From: Promethearchaeota archaeon
Lineage (GTDB): Archaea; Asgardarchaeota; Lokiarchaeia; Sigyniarchaeales; SOKP01
NCBI GenBank assembly: GCA_011364975.1
Contig: RDOE01000024.1
Location: 1-40,158, forward strand
Direction of reading: 5' to 3'
DNA: 40,158 bases
This document shows, piece after piece, positions 1-10,100 of this stretch (position 1 is its first letter; each line of letters starts with the position of its first letter). Under the pieces are notes generated by a model. The model searched no databases, was not told the origin of the DNA, and worked only from the letters and a program-made list of their open reading frames with translations. Position numbers and translations under genes: made by a program.

Positions 1-586
1 TTGATTGTTTCAGTAATAGAATTTATTTTGTTTATTGAAATGGTCTTCTTTTTTACTATTGGATGTATGTGGATTAATAAAAATGAATTTGAAATTCAAG
101 GTTTTCTCAACTTCATTACCTCCATAGTCTTATTTTTTTCCTTTCAATCCCCATTTACAAGATGCTATTCTGTAATTCTTTTACTCCTTGGTTAAATGAC
201 CTTTTCAGGTGATTTTAAAATTACATTACGTTATGCTCTGGATTTTAGCTAATTTTTCAGAATTTTTCTTGGTTTTTGAGGGATTACTCCATTTATATAT
301 TTCAATCCTTTACTTTAGAATAAAAAAATATAGGTTAAAAATGGCATTTGACTTAATTATCTGCTATTTTTCTAGTTTTCTTCTTTTTTGTTTTAGGAAG
401 ATTTATCTGTGTATACCCAACAATTACTATGTAGAACCAACAAATTTAAATATTAGAAATTCTTTATGTATAATAACTAGAGGATCTAGTGGTTTAGCTT
501 CTTTTTAATGTAATTTAATTTAATTCAAATTATTTAAAAATTCAAGTTAGGCTAATTCCTCAAGAAAAAGTAGTTAAGATAAAAAA
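1..586. other. AT-rich stretch with doubtful hydrophobic ORFs
   Basis: No gene here is well supported. On the plus strand, 1-195 is open from the window edge and encodes about 64 mostly hydrophobic residues, so it could be the C-terminal tail of a membrane protein whose start lies outside the window. A second frame, 209-508, opens with GTG and would give 99 hydrophobic residues, but it has no convincing ribosome binding site and no recognisable family. Phe, Leu and Ile richness in AT-rich DNA often arises by chance from T-runs. The last 80 bases probably hold the promoter of the radical SAM gene. A decayed membrane-protein gene is the other possibility. Confidence 0.35.
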
Positions 587-2170
587 ATGAAAATAATATA
601 TATAAATCCGTCCCGTATTGAATCTGGATTGGATGCGATTGTAAAGAGTCCTCCACTGAGCTTGCTAGCAATAGCAGGAATGGTCCCAGATCATGATGCA
701 AAATTATTTGATTTTAAAGTAGACAAATATGATGAAAAGCAGTTTCGAAACGAGTTAAATCGATGTGATGTTGCCGCAATTACGAGTTTAACACCTCAGG
801 TATACCATGCTCTCGAGATTGCCGAAATAGCAAAAGAACAAGGCTGTACAACTATTATAGGCGGCTATCATCCTACCTTAGCACCTGAATTTGTTGCAAA
901 GAACGATTATGTGGACTTTACCGTCAGAGGAGAGGGAGAACACACATTTAAAGAAATTATAGATTACCTAAATGGAAATAAAAAGCAAACGTTATTAAAA
1001 GATATCAATGGTATTTCGTATCTAAATGATCATCATGAGATTATTCATAATAAAGAGCGACAAATTGAATTGAATTTAGATAATTTTGGAATGCCTCGTA
1101 GAGAACTTCTCAAAGGTAAAAAGTATACCACATTAGGGGCATCTACAGCATCAATTGAGACTTCAAGAGGATGTCCTCATAACTGTAAATTCTGCTGTAT
1201 AATAAAAATGTGGAGAAACACCGACACAAAAACAACTTACAGGACTAAATCCATTTTAAGAATAATGCAAGAAATATATGACGTTGATAAAAAGAACAGT
1301 TTTATTTTCTTTTGTGAGGATAATTTCACTATTAATGTAAAACGCACTAACAAAATCTTAGATACTATCATTCATTCAGGAATTAATAATAAATTTTATT
1401 TCTCATGCCAATCACGTGTAGATACCTTATATAGGAATCCCTACTTGATAGAGAAACTCTATAAGGCGGGATTTAGGCAAATATTTCTTGGTATTGAGTC
1501 GGTTCATCAACAAAGTCTCGATGCAATGAATAAACATAATACCACCCCTGAAATGGTTAAACATGTTGTCAAGAGTCTAAGGAATCTTGGTATTTCAATC
1601 TTTGGTGGTGTAATCATCGGATTTCCGGGAGAAACTAAACGCATGGTTCGACAGAACATACAGAACACAATTGATTTAAACTTGGATGTAGTCCAATTTA
1701 CACCAATAACAGCGTTTCCAGGAACTCCATTTTATGATGAGGTAAAACAAGAAGGTAAGATAACATCAAACAATTATAAGCATTATGATCTTTTCCATCC
1801 TATGATGAAAACTGATCAATTAACATCTAAAGAGATGTATAAGTTAGTTGTTGAGGCTTACGCTGCGTTTTATATGAAAAGTTGGTTAGTAAACAGAGGA
1901 AAGGAGTACGTAAATCCCTTTGGTAAATTTAATTGGATGTTTCAAAACTTGGGTAGGTTAGTAAAACAGATGGTATTTGGGGGTATGAGCATGCTCTATT
2001 CACAAGGTATCACTACTAAACAGATTTCTAATGAATTGAAAAATAAGAGCGAATTAATGAAGGATGTTAATTTGAAAAATCTCGAATATATAGTACAAAG
2101 GGAAATGATTGAAACAGCTCAAAAAATGATAATTGTAAATAAAGCTGAAGCTATCAAAGAGCAAACTTAA
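587..2170 (+). CDS. B12-binding domain radical SAM protein
   Basis: This is a 527-residue protein with the two-domain layout of the B12-binding radical SAM family. The N-terminal 130 or so residues form a Rossmann-like cobalamin-binding domain, with the GGYHPTL and GEGE segments typical of the family. The radical SAM core follows with the cluster motif C196-x3-C200-x2-C203 (RGCPHNCKFCC), which binds the [4Fe-4S] cluster that cleaves S-adenosylmethionine. Conserved core signatures such as FFCEDNF and FGGVIIGFPGE follow. The last 130 residues are an accessory region that may set substrate choice. Family members carry out methylations, ring contractions and lipid or cofactor modifications. The substrate cannot be read from sequence. 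It appears monocistronic, with an MBL-fold gene 96 bases downstream. Confidence 0.88.
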   Translation: MKIIYINPSRIESGLDAIVKSPPLSLLAIAGMVPDHDAKLFDFKVDKYDEKQFRNELNRCDVAAITSLTPQVYHALEIAEIAKEQGCTTIIGGYHPTLAPEFVAKNDYVDFTVRGEGEHTFKEIIDYLNGNKKQTLLKDINGISYLNDHHEIIHNKERQIELNLDNFGMPRRELLKGKKYTTLGASTASIETSRGCPHNCKFCCIIKMWRNTDTKTTYRTKSILRIMQEIYDVDKKNSFIFFCEDNFTINVKRTNKILDTIIHSGINNKFYFSCQSRVDTLYRNPYLIEKLYKAGFRQIFLGIESVHQQSLDAMNKHNTTPEMVKHVVKSLRNLGISIFGGVIIGFPGETKRMVRQNIQNTIDLNLDVVQFTPITAFPGTPFYDEVKQEGKITSNNYKHYDLFHPMMKTDQLTSKEMYKLVVEAYAAFYMKSWLVNRGKEYVNPFGKFNWMFQNLGRLVKQMVFGGMSMLYSQGITTKQISNELKNKSELMKDVNLKNLEYIVQREMIETAQKMIIVNKAEAIKEQT

Positions 2171-2240
2171 ATTTAAATTTTAAACTATTTTTTGAATATT
2201 TCGTTATTTTTACTTATATCCAAATCTTTTTTTTGAAACC

Positions 2241-2250
2241 TTTATTTAAA
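2241..2250 (+). promoter_or_regulatory. TATA-like box of the MBL-fold gene
   Basis: TTTATTTAAA lies 16 bases before the ATG at 2267. An archaeal start site is expected about 26 bases downstream of the box centre, which would place transcription start at or next to the ATG. A leaderless mRNA is therefore likely, which fits the absence of a Shine-Dalgarno sequence. Confidence 0.45.
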
Positions 2251-2266
2251 AATATGATTAACGCTT

Positions 2267-3280
2267 ATGAAGGAAGTATTTCCGGGAATTTTTTTAATCA
2301 AAGAAGTTAGGAAGTTTCTAAAGTTTATCGAGTCTACTAATATATACGTTATAGCTGGACCTGATGGATTAATTTATGATGGAGGATATGGAACTAAACG
2401 ATTAGTTAATTCTGTAATTAATGAAGTGCAGAAAATCAAAGAATTATATCAATATAAGAATGAAAGAATAAACTTAACAAGAATTCTTCCGAGTCATAGC
2501 CATTCAGACCATATTTCAGGATTATCTAAATTACGGAAAGCTCTTGGGGTAAAGATTATGGTTACAAAAGATATGGCAAATATTATAATGGATAAACAAC
2601 GGTATGCATACGCTTATAGGTCAGACAGTTATAGAGATTATTTTATAATAAATAGTGGTCTGAAAAGAAAATTGAAGAGTTACCTACTGAGTAAACTCTC
2701 GAATTTTTTTTGGAATCTAATCTCAGGAATTTCATTTGTAAAGGATCCTGATGAAATAATAGATGATAACACTGAGATTCTTATAAATGATGAAACTTGG
2801 AAAATTTTTCCATCTCCCGGACATTCATTCGATCATATATCTCTGTATAATGAAGAAAAAGGGATTCTTTTTACGGGGGATAATCTTTTTAAGTCAATAT
2901 CTGGTTGGTTAGGTCCTCCAGAATCAAATTTGGATGATTACATGAAAACCCTTGAAATATATAGCAACTTAAAAAATTTAAAGTTAATTCTTCCTGCTCA
3001 TGGTGAACCAATTGAAAATCCGAAAGAAAGGATTAATGAAATTATCTTGCATCGTGAAAATCGTAATAAGCAAGTTTTTGACTTAATCAATGAATTTAGA
3101 GAAGAAGGAATTACCTCAAAACAAATAATTAATAAGATTTATACAAATGGGCGTAATATCATAAAACAAATCGCCCGAGGATGGGTTTCATTAACTCTAA
3201 AAAAATTGGAAGCGGAGAATCATATTTATAGAAAAGAATCAAAGAAAGAAATAAGATTTTTTCCTGTAAATAAGCTATAA
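2267..3280 (+). CDS. Metallo-beta-lactamase-fold hydrolase with C-terminal winged helix
   Basis: This 337-residue protein has the metal-binding motif H77-x-H79-x-D81-H82 (SHSHSDH). The later ligands also look present: H186 in SPGHSFDH, D205 in FTGDN and H245 in PAHGE. All are in the order expected for a dinuclear zinc MBL hydrolase. An insertion of roughly 50 residues, including LKRKLKSYLLSKLSNFFW, separates motif 1 from the H186 region. The last 90 residues look like a winged helix (EGITSKQIINKIY and LKKLEAENHIYR). That gives the layout of LACTB2-type proteins, which include RNA-cleaving and thioesterase-like members. No substrate can be assigned. Start chosen at ATG 2267, about 22 bases after a TATA-like box. 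Confidence 0.85.
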   Translation: MKEVFPGIFLIKEVRKFLKFIESTNIYVIAGPDGLIYDGGYGTKRLVNSVINEVQKIKELYQYKNERINLTRILPSHSHSDHISGLSKLRKALGVKIMVTKDMANIIMDKQRYAYAYRSDSYRDYFIINSGLKRKLKSYLLSKLSNFFWNLISGISFVKDPDEIIDDNTEILINDETWKIFPSPGHSFDHISLYNEEKGILFTGDNLFKSISGWLGPPESNLDDYMKTLEIYSNLKNLKLILPAHGEPIENPKERINEIILHRENRNKQVFDLINEFREEGITSKQIINKIYTNGRNIIKQIARGWVSLTLKKLEAENHIYRKESKKEIRFFPVNKL

Positions 3281-3342
3281 TTTTTATTTTATATTTTCTA
3301 ATACAACTTATATAGTTTTAAACGAATTGAAATTGGTGGATA

Positions 3343-4722
3343 ATGATGAAGATTAGTATGATTGGTGCTGGAAGTGTTGTGTTTGGTGAGAATGTCTTAA
3401 CAGATATTTTAGCACAACCTACACTTATACAAGATACAATAATTTGCTTAGAAGACATTGATCCTGTTCGTTTAGACTTAATGTACCGTTTAATGTTAAA
3501 ATATAAAGAACTTTATCCCAATAAATTAGAAGGGGTTCATTTTGAAAAGACTACCGATTTAAGAAAAGCAATTACAGATTCAAAATACGTAATTTGCTCA
3601 ATACATGTTGGCGGGTTAGAGGCATATAAAATCGACTTAGATATTCCTTTAAAATATGGAGTTTCGCAGTGTGTGGGTGATACAATCGGACCTGGTGGTG
3701 TATTTCGCTTTTTACGAGCAACTCCAATATTAAAACAGATTGTCAATTTAATGAAAGAAGTTGGATACAATAGTGGTAATGATGGGTCAAAACCCATTTT
3801 ATTTAATTATGCTAACCCTATGGCTATGAATACATGGTATTGTAATCATATGGTACCTGATTCTACTGTTGGACTTTGTCATGGCGTACAACATACTGCT
3901 TGGCTTTTAAGGACATGGATTGGTGTAAAACCTGAAAATTTTACTTTTACTTGTTTCGGGATTAATCATTTAGCATGGTTTATCGAAATCCTCTATCGAG
4001 AAAAGGATGAACCCAAGGCTGAATGGAAAAATGCGTATCCCTTATTATTTCAACGATATAAAGAAAATCCTGATATGATCAAAAATGAAGGAGTTCGTTG
4101 GGATATGATGGAAGCTGCAGGATACTTCATGACTGAAGAATCCCGGCATCTAAGTGAATATGTTCCATATTACAGAAAAAGAGAAGAATTATTGGAAAAA
4201 TATAAAACACCAGGTGAAAAATATGGTATGCTTACTCATGGATTTACCTATGAGATGGATAGTGCTTCAGCAGGAGTTTTAGAATCAACTTTAGAAAAAA
4301 AAATAAGAAGAAGTAAATTAAAGCTAAAAAATGCTCCAACAGATGAATATGTCTCCCATATTATTAGTGCTATGGAAACTAATAAACCTTTTAAATTTCA
4401 TGGAAACCTGATCAATAAAGAAGGGGGATTAATAACAAATTTACCAAAAAATTGTTGTGTTGAAGTCCCTACCTATGCCGATTATAATGGCATTCACCCT
4501 CAAGGAGGATTAACCTTACCTAGTGTATGTCAAGCTTTATGTCTCTCAAATATTATGGTCCAACAATCAGCTGTTGAGGGCGCAATTGAGTTAGACCGAG
4601 AAAAAATATATCATGCCATTTTATTAGACCCAAATACTGCTAGTATCTGCTCTCCGAAAGAAGTGAGATCAATGGTTGAGGAGTTATTCGATGCTGAAAA
4701 AAAATGGCTTATTGGATTCTAA
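3343..4722 (+). CDS. Glycoside hydrolase family 4 (alpha-galactosidase/alpha-glucosidase-like)
   Basis: This 459-residue protein begins with a Rossmann NAD-binding motif (MIGAGSVVFG). It carries the family signatures NPMAMNTW (N158), CHGVQH (C179) and GINHLAWF (H209). GH4 enzymes use NAD+ and a divalent metal, usually Mn2+, to break glycosidic bonds by transient oxidation at C3. The Cys and His ligands in the CHG and NHL motifs match the alpha-galactosidase/alpha-glucosidase branch (MelA/AglA) better than the 6-phospho-sugar branch, but the sugar is not proven. GGTGGA at 3335-3340 is a ribosome binding site. It could serve ATG 3343 or the adjacent ATG 3346, and the latter gives MKISMIGAG. The protein is cytoplasmic. 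Confidence 0.88.
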   Translation: MMKISMIGAGSVVFGENVLTDILAQPTLIQDTIICLEDIDPVRLDLMYRLMLKYKELYPNKLEGVHFEKTTDLRKAITDSKYVICSIHVGGLEAYKIDLDIPLKYGVSQCVGDTIGPGGVFRFLRATPILKQIVNLMKEVGYNSGNDGSKPILFNYANPMAMNTWYCNHMVPDSTVGLCHGVQHTAWLLRTWIGVKPENFTFTCFGINHLAWFIEILYREKDEPKAEWKNAYPLLFQRYKENPDMIKNEGVRWDMMEAAGYFMTEESRHLSEYVPYYRKREELLEKYKTPGEKYGMLTHGFTYEMDSASAGVLESTLEKKIRRSKLKLKNAPTDEYVSHIISAMETNKPFKFHGNLINKEGGLITNLPKNCCVEVPTYADYNGIHPQGGLTLPSVCQALCLSNIMVQQSAVEGAIELDREKIYHAILLDPNTASICSPKEVRSMVEELFDAEKKWLIGF

Positions 4723-4880
4723 TTAAGTAACTTTATTGTTCTCAAGCTTTAATTTTTATAGCAAATAAATTATAACCTAATTTCTTTTCTTGTTTAAGGA
4801 TCTTAATCTTAAAATTTAAATCAAAATTATATTTTTTACCTTATTGGATGCATTATAATCTTTCAAATTTTTTGATTTAT

Positions 4881-4911
4881 CTGTGATAATCTTATCACAG
4901 CTTTTTTTTTT
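4881..4911 (+). terminator. Perfect 9-bp inverted repeat followed by a T-tract
   Basis: CTGTGATAA-TC-TTATCACAG (4881-4900) is a perfect 9-bp inverted repeat with a 2-base centre, followed by C and a run of Ts. Read on the plus strand this resembles an intrinsic terminator for the GH4 gene, although it lies about 160 bases after its stop. The short centre would also suit a dimeric repressor operator about 95 bases ahead of the helicase gene. The two readings cannot be separated from sequence. Confidence 0.45.
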
Positions 4912-4993
4912 AAAATTAATAGACCATTGATAATAATCGATAAATCAAGGGTGTCATGATTTTTAATTATTTAAATTAAATTATACAACTCAA

Positions 4994-7147
4994 ATGAGTT
5001 CGGAAAAAACGAGTCACTTTAATGGAATATTCATAAAGCAAAATAGAATATTTTATCGACAATATCAAGAAAATATATTTAATAAATGTAAAAATAAGAA
5101 TTCATTGGTAGTTTTACCAACCGGCTTAGGAAAGACAATTATTGGGATTTTACTAATTTCTCATGCACTGAAAAAATATTCCAAGTCAAAAATTTTAATA
5201 CTAGCCCCAACTCGACCTTTGGTTTCCCAGCATAAAGTATCCTGTGAGAATTTTTTAGATATTGATTTAGAGAAAATAACTTCATTTACGGGGAAAGTTA
5301 CACCCGAAAAGAGAATACTTTCCTACAAAGACGCTCAAATCATTATTTCAACACCTCAAATAATAAAAAACGACTTAGAAAGAGGGAGGTATGATCTAAA
5401 GGAAGTTTCTTTGATTATTTTTGATGAAGCTCATAGAACAAGAGGAAATTATTCATATTGTTTTATCTCAGAAGAGTATATAAACACTTGTACTGATCCA
5501 CTTATTTTAGGGTTAACCGCTTCCCCCGGCAAAAATTATCAACGTATTCAAGAATTATGTGAAAATTTATTTATTGAAAATGTTATTTTCAAAACCTATA
5601 CTGATAACGATGTAGAAAAATACATATACGATATCGACACATTTCTAGAGTTTGTAGATTTACCTGTAAATATTTTAGAATTTAGTGCAATATGGTATAA
5701 CCTCTTTGAAAAATATCTCCGATTTTTTATTGAAAGGAAATTGATTCCCCCAAATAAGCCATACTATTCAAAATTAGATTTTATAGGAATTGCTCAGGAT
5801 TTGAATATCTCCCTCAGGTATGAAAATGGTTATCTACCAGATTTAACAGAAGAAAATTATTTAGATCTTTTATATAATAAATCTCCAAGAGTAATTGATC
5901 TCGTTAATGAACAAGAACTTAATATAGAATCGATCTTCTCATATTGTTCTAGTTGTGTTTCAATTCTTCATGGTAAAGAATTACTAGAAACTCAAAATAT
6001 TTCTTTATTCAATAGTTTTCTTCATCGATTAGAGGCCAAATATAATGAAGATATTCTTTCTGCTAAGAGAATCGTTAATTCAGACCATTATAAGTATATT
6101 AAAACCAAATTGGAAACGAAAAATTTAGAGGAATTTTCACACCCAAAAATCGAGAAATTAATTACCATAATTAATGAAGAAATTGAAGAATATAATAACA
6201 AGAAAATTATTATTTTTACGCAATATAGGGAGATGGCTGAATATTTAAAAGAAACATTAATTAATCACTATAAAGCTGAGCTTAGTTTTGAAAAATTTAT
6301 TGGGCAGTCCACAAAAGTGGATGACGTTGGCTTTACCCAGAATAGGCAAAGTGAAATTATAAAGGATTTTAGAGAGAATAAAATAAACATTTTGCTCGCA
6401 ACAAGTGTAGCTGAGGAAGGATTGGATATTCCAAATGTAGATGCGATTGTTTTCTACGAACCTGTACCCTCTGAGATTCGAATGATTCAAAGAAGAGGGC
6501 GTACTGGAAGACATGGTCCAGGAAGATGTTATCTTTTAATTACAAGAGAAACAGTGGATGTACCTTTTTATAAGGTTGCTAATCGAAAAGAATCTACAAT
6601 GAATGCAATTCTTTCCCAGCCAAAACAACTAAATTTATGCACCATGATAAACCGAAAAAAGATCACTTTTCATTCCAAACCTAGTAAAAAAGTTAACGAA
6701 GACTCAATTTCTGCTTTTTATGAACGAAGAAATAAAGAAATAGAATTATTAGCAAATCGCTCTATTGAAGAGATTTTAGAAGAGTTAGACAAATTTTCGA
6801 CTAGCATTCAATTTAAAAACTATAAAAACCATGGAATAACCTTTGTATCTGATTTAATTAATTTCGATCCCAAAACATTAAAGAAATCAATTCTTAAAAT
6901 TAAAGGAAAGAAAAGGGATATTATGAAGGAGAAAAAAGTATATTTAAATAAAAATGTGAAGGCTCTTATCAATATTGTTAAATGTTTTAATAATGAGGGT
7001 AAATTATCTTTTGATGAATTCCAAAAGTATGCTCATGAAGAAGATATAGTAGAAAATAAATTCTACATTCACTTTAATCGAGCATGTAATTTAGGATATC
7101 TTAAAAAAGAAAAAGATAATGTTATTTTTTTAGCAGATTATGAGTGA
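4994..7147 (+). CDS. hef: Hef/FANCM-type superfamily 2 helicase lacking a visible nuclease domain
   Basis: This 717-residue protein has a full set of SF2 helicase motifs. Walker A is PTGLGKT (42-48), motif II is DEAH (144-147) and motif III is TASPG (175-179). Motif IV lies near IIIFTQYREM, motif V is ATSVAEEGLDIP, and motif VI is QRRGRTGR starting at 499. The DEAH box, the insert between the RecA lobes and the QRRGRTGR motif match archaeal Hef and eukaryotic FANCM, which remodel stalled forks and branched DNA. Euryarchaeal Hef usually adds an XPF nuclease with an ERKxxxD motif and HhH repeats. The last 130 residues here are Lys-rich and show no such motif. The gene ends 30 bases from a convergent gene. 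Confidence 0.85.
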   Translation: MSSEKTSHFNGIFIKQNRIFYRQYQENIFNKCKNKNSLVVLPTGLGKTIIGILLISHALKKYSKSKILILAPTRPLVSQHKVSCENFLDIDLEKITSFTGKVTPEKRILSYKDAQIIISTPQIIKNDLERGRYDLKEVSLIIFDEAHRTRGNYSYCFISEEYINTCTDPLILGLTASPGKNYQRIQELCENLFIENVIFKTYTDNDVEKYIYDIDTFLEFVDLPVNILEFSAIWYNLFEKYLRFFIERKLIPPNKPYYSKLDFIGIAQDLNISLRYENGYLPDLTEENYLDLLYNKSPRVIDLVNEQELNIESIFSYCSSCVSILHGKELLETQNISLFNSFLHRLEAKYNEDILSAKRIVNSDHYKYIKTKLETKNLEEFSHPKIEKLITIINEEIEEYNNKKIIIFTQYREMAEYLKETLINHYKAELSFEKFIGQSTKVDDVGFTQNRQSEIIKDFRENKINILLATSVAEEGLDIPNVDAIVFYEPVPSEIRMIQRRGRTGRHGPGRCYLLITRETVDVPFYKVANRKESTMNAILSQPKQLNLCTMINRKKITFHSKPSKKVNEDSISAFYERRNKEIELLANRSIEEILEELDKFSTSIQFKNYKNHGITFVSDLINFDPKTLKKSILKIKGKKRDIMKEKKVYLNKNVKALINIVKCFNNEGKLSFDEFQKYAHEEDIVENKFYIHFNRACNLGYLKKEKDNVIFLADYE

Positions 7148-7177
7148 AAATAAAATAAATCTCAGATTTTTGGTATA

Positions 7178-10100
7178 TTATATTTTCTTCTCTTTTCTTT
7201 TCTTATAATAGATATATATTATTATCGCTACAGCACAAACAATCAAAATTAAAAAAATCGATGGATCCCCACCTGTTACTGTTGATAAGGAGAGGGTGAT
7301 GGATAATAATGCTGCTACGAATGTAAATATTGTATAATTTTGTTTAGTAAAATTTCGAAATTGGTTGTAAAACATATAAAACCGAAAATTCATCTTTTTG
7401 ATAACTTCGAGCTCACTTTCATTAAGCCCATTAAGAACCTCGGGATTTTCATAGTATAATCCTAAATTTGGGTCATATTTTCCTGGTAATTCACCAGCAC
7501 TGATTAGGGATATGATATGATGTTGAATTAGTGGTTTCTTAATTTTTAATTCATTTTGTAGGAAGCTTAAGGTAAGATATTCATTTGCTACTGCTTTTAT
7601 TGCCATAGTAATATAAGATTTAAGTATAGATTCTTCTGCAACTTTGATTTTTTCTTTTAAAATTTCGTTAAATTCTTTAAGAAATAATTCAAAATCATCT
7701 ATGATATGTTTATTTCTTGTTTCAAAATCTCGAGTTTGTTTACTGTAATCCCTGATTAAAACTCTAATATTTTTATTCGTTCTTTTAATCTCTTCCTCAA
7801 TGTCTTTTTGTCTTTTAATGACCTTTAAATATGCTCTCTTGAATTGTTCAGTTTCAATAAAATCCTCAATTCTTGCTTGTAAAGTTCCAAGTAATTGACT
7901 AAAATGAATTCTTCTTTTGTTTAAATTATTAATCAATTCATTTCTATTTTTTTCAAATTTTTGGATATTAATTCTTTCGTCTACAATTTCTACTTTATTA
8001 TTGTAAATCTCATTTAATTCATTCTTTTTCCTTACATAATATTCTCTTATTTCTGTTTCAAATTTTTTTGACTCATAGCTCGTGCTTAATGTTGATTTTA
8101 ATTTCTCATTAATACTTAATTCAGTAATTCTTATGCGATCTTCCAACTTTTTATTCTTATCATCAATTAATTCTCTTAATTTATCATAAGTTTCAATTTT
8201 CACTACAAATTCTAAAATTTTTGTATAAATCTTTTCCAATTCTAATTTAACAACGCTATATTCTTGATCTATAAAAATTTGGAGCTCTTTAAAAATAGTT
8301 AAATTCTTACCGATATTCTCTAAAGCCAATTTATTATTGCTTATAATAGAATCAATATCTTGTTTAAGTGCAATATTCTCAGATCGTTTTTCATCAATAT
8401 TAAGTTCCTTTACTTTATTTTTAATTTGATTATTCATCAGTACTTCAAGATTTCGCACATCAGATATTCGATTTTGAATCTCTAGTGTGTTAACTCCAAG
8501 TGTTTTGTTTTTAATACATGAATCATATAATGCTAAAATTTTTCCGACAGCTTCTTGATACGCTTTTAAAATTTTCTTTTCTACAAAATTTCTTAATTCT
8601 TTATTTTTATAGTATTCTTCGGTATGAACAAGCAATTCTTTTTTGTCCTCAAATAAATCGCCCTGAATTTTTGCAATTTCGATTAAATCCTTGAGTTTTG
8701 GTATTAATAATTTACATTTAATGTTTATTTTGTTTGACAGTTCTTTAATATCAATAGTATCACTATTCTCTTCTCTACTTATAATTAAGATTTGTTCGGA
8801 GATCATGTTGTTTATATACTCTTCCTTAAGATTTTCAATCTCATTCTGAAAATAATTTTTATAGTTTTCATATTGCTTTACTGAAATCGAATTTTCATCG
8901 TAATTCATTATTAATTCTTTTAAGTCATTATATTTCTTAGCAAAATTTTTATTATTAACTTCAAAATCGGCCAATATCTCATCAAATACTTTATTAACTT
9001 CATCTATACGTTTAATTTTGGATATATCTATTAATTTCTTTACGTTTTCAATTTTTCCTTTAAAATTTTGGATACTATTATTAATAAAGCTATTAAAGTC
9101 CTGGATGTTTGCCTTGTTTCTTTCTTCTAAAACTTTATCTCTTAAAGATTCGACTTGCTCAGCAATTAATTCCAATATATTCTCTTCAAGGCTCTCCAAC
9201 TTTTCTTGAAGATATTTATAAAACGGATAAAGCTTTTGCTTAAATTTAGCCTCCTTTTTAATTATATTTTTAACTTCTTTAATTTGGTCTGTTTTCTGAG
9301 ATAATAGAATTTCAGATTCAGACTTAATTAAATCGAACGCTTCTTGGAATTGATTGCTTTTAACCCTATCTCTTGAAGCTTCTTTAATCTTTAAAATCTC
9401 CGCTCTTATATCATCTTTTATCGAAAATATACCCCCATTTACCCTATTAAAGAACTCAAAACCATTGGTATAATCCTTAAATTCAGAATCATATTTTTCT
9501 TTAAAATCAACCCAATTATCAATAACTTTTTTGTGTTTCTTAATTATTTTCTTTTCTTTAGATGTGATCTGATGTGAAATTCTGTAAATAGCATTATCAG
9601 ACTTATTCATATAATCTGAAATAGTAGTAAATGCTTTAATGATTAGATTGAATTTCTCTTCTGAGTATCCATCTTCAAGAATTTCACTAATATAATTCTT
9701 AAATAAATCTAATTCCCGGGTTATATAATCTTGAATGTCATATACCTTATTATCTAATTCATCTAATAGATTGTCAAATTTTCTTAATTCTTCTTTCTCT
9801 TTGATTTCTTGCTGTAAATAAGAATTAAGTTCTATTAAACGAGATTTTAATAACGCATACGCATTATTCCATTGTTTAATATCAGAAGCTAGAACTGCTT
9901 GTAAGTTAATATAATTTAAATTTTGATTAAAGGATGATTCGATATTTTCATTTAAGAAGTCAGCCTCCATTAATGCGTTTCTTAGTATAAATTTTAATCT
10001 CTCTTTCGCATATTCAATCTCTTCAAGATACAAATAAGATTCGATCTCTTCTTTAATTTGGGGGACAGTACTTTTTAATTTCAATATCATATTATAGATG

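Noticed and set aside
1..508. Two hydrophobic reading frames as real membrane-protein genes
   Set aside because: No ribosome binding site or recognised family, and Phe/Leu/Ile-rich frames arise readily from T-rich noncoding DNA. Kept only as a doubtful region.
9018..9209. Plus-strand reading frame inside the coiled-coil gene
   Set aside because: It is fully inside the 1470-residue minus-strand gene and is a mirror of its Lys/Glu-rich codons.
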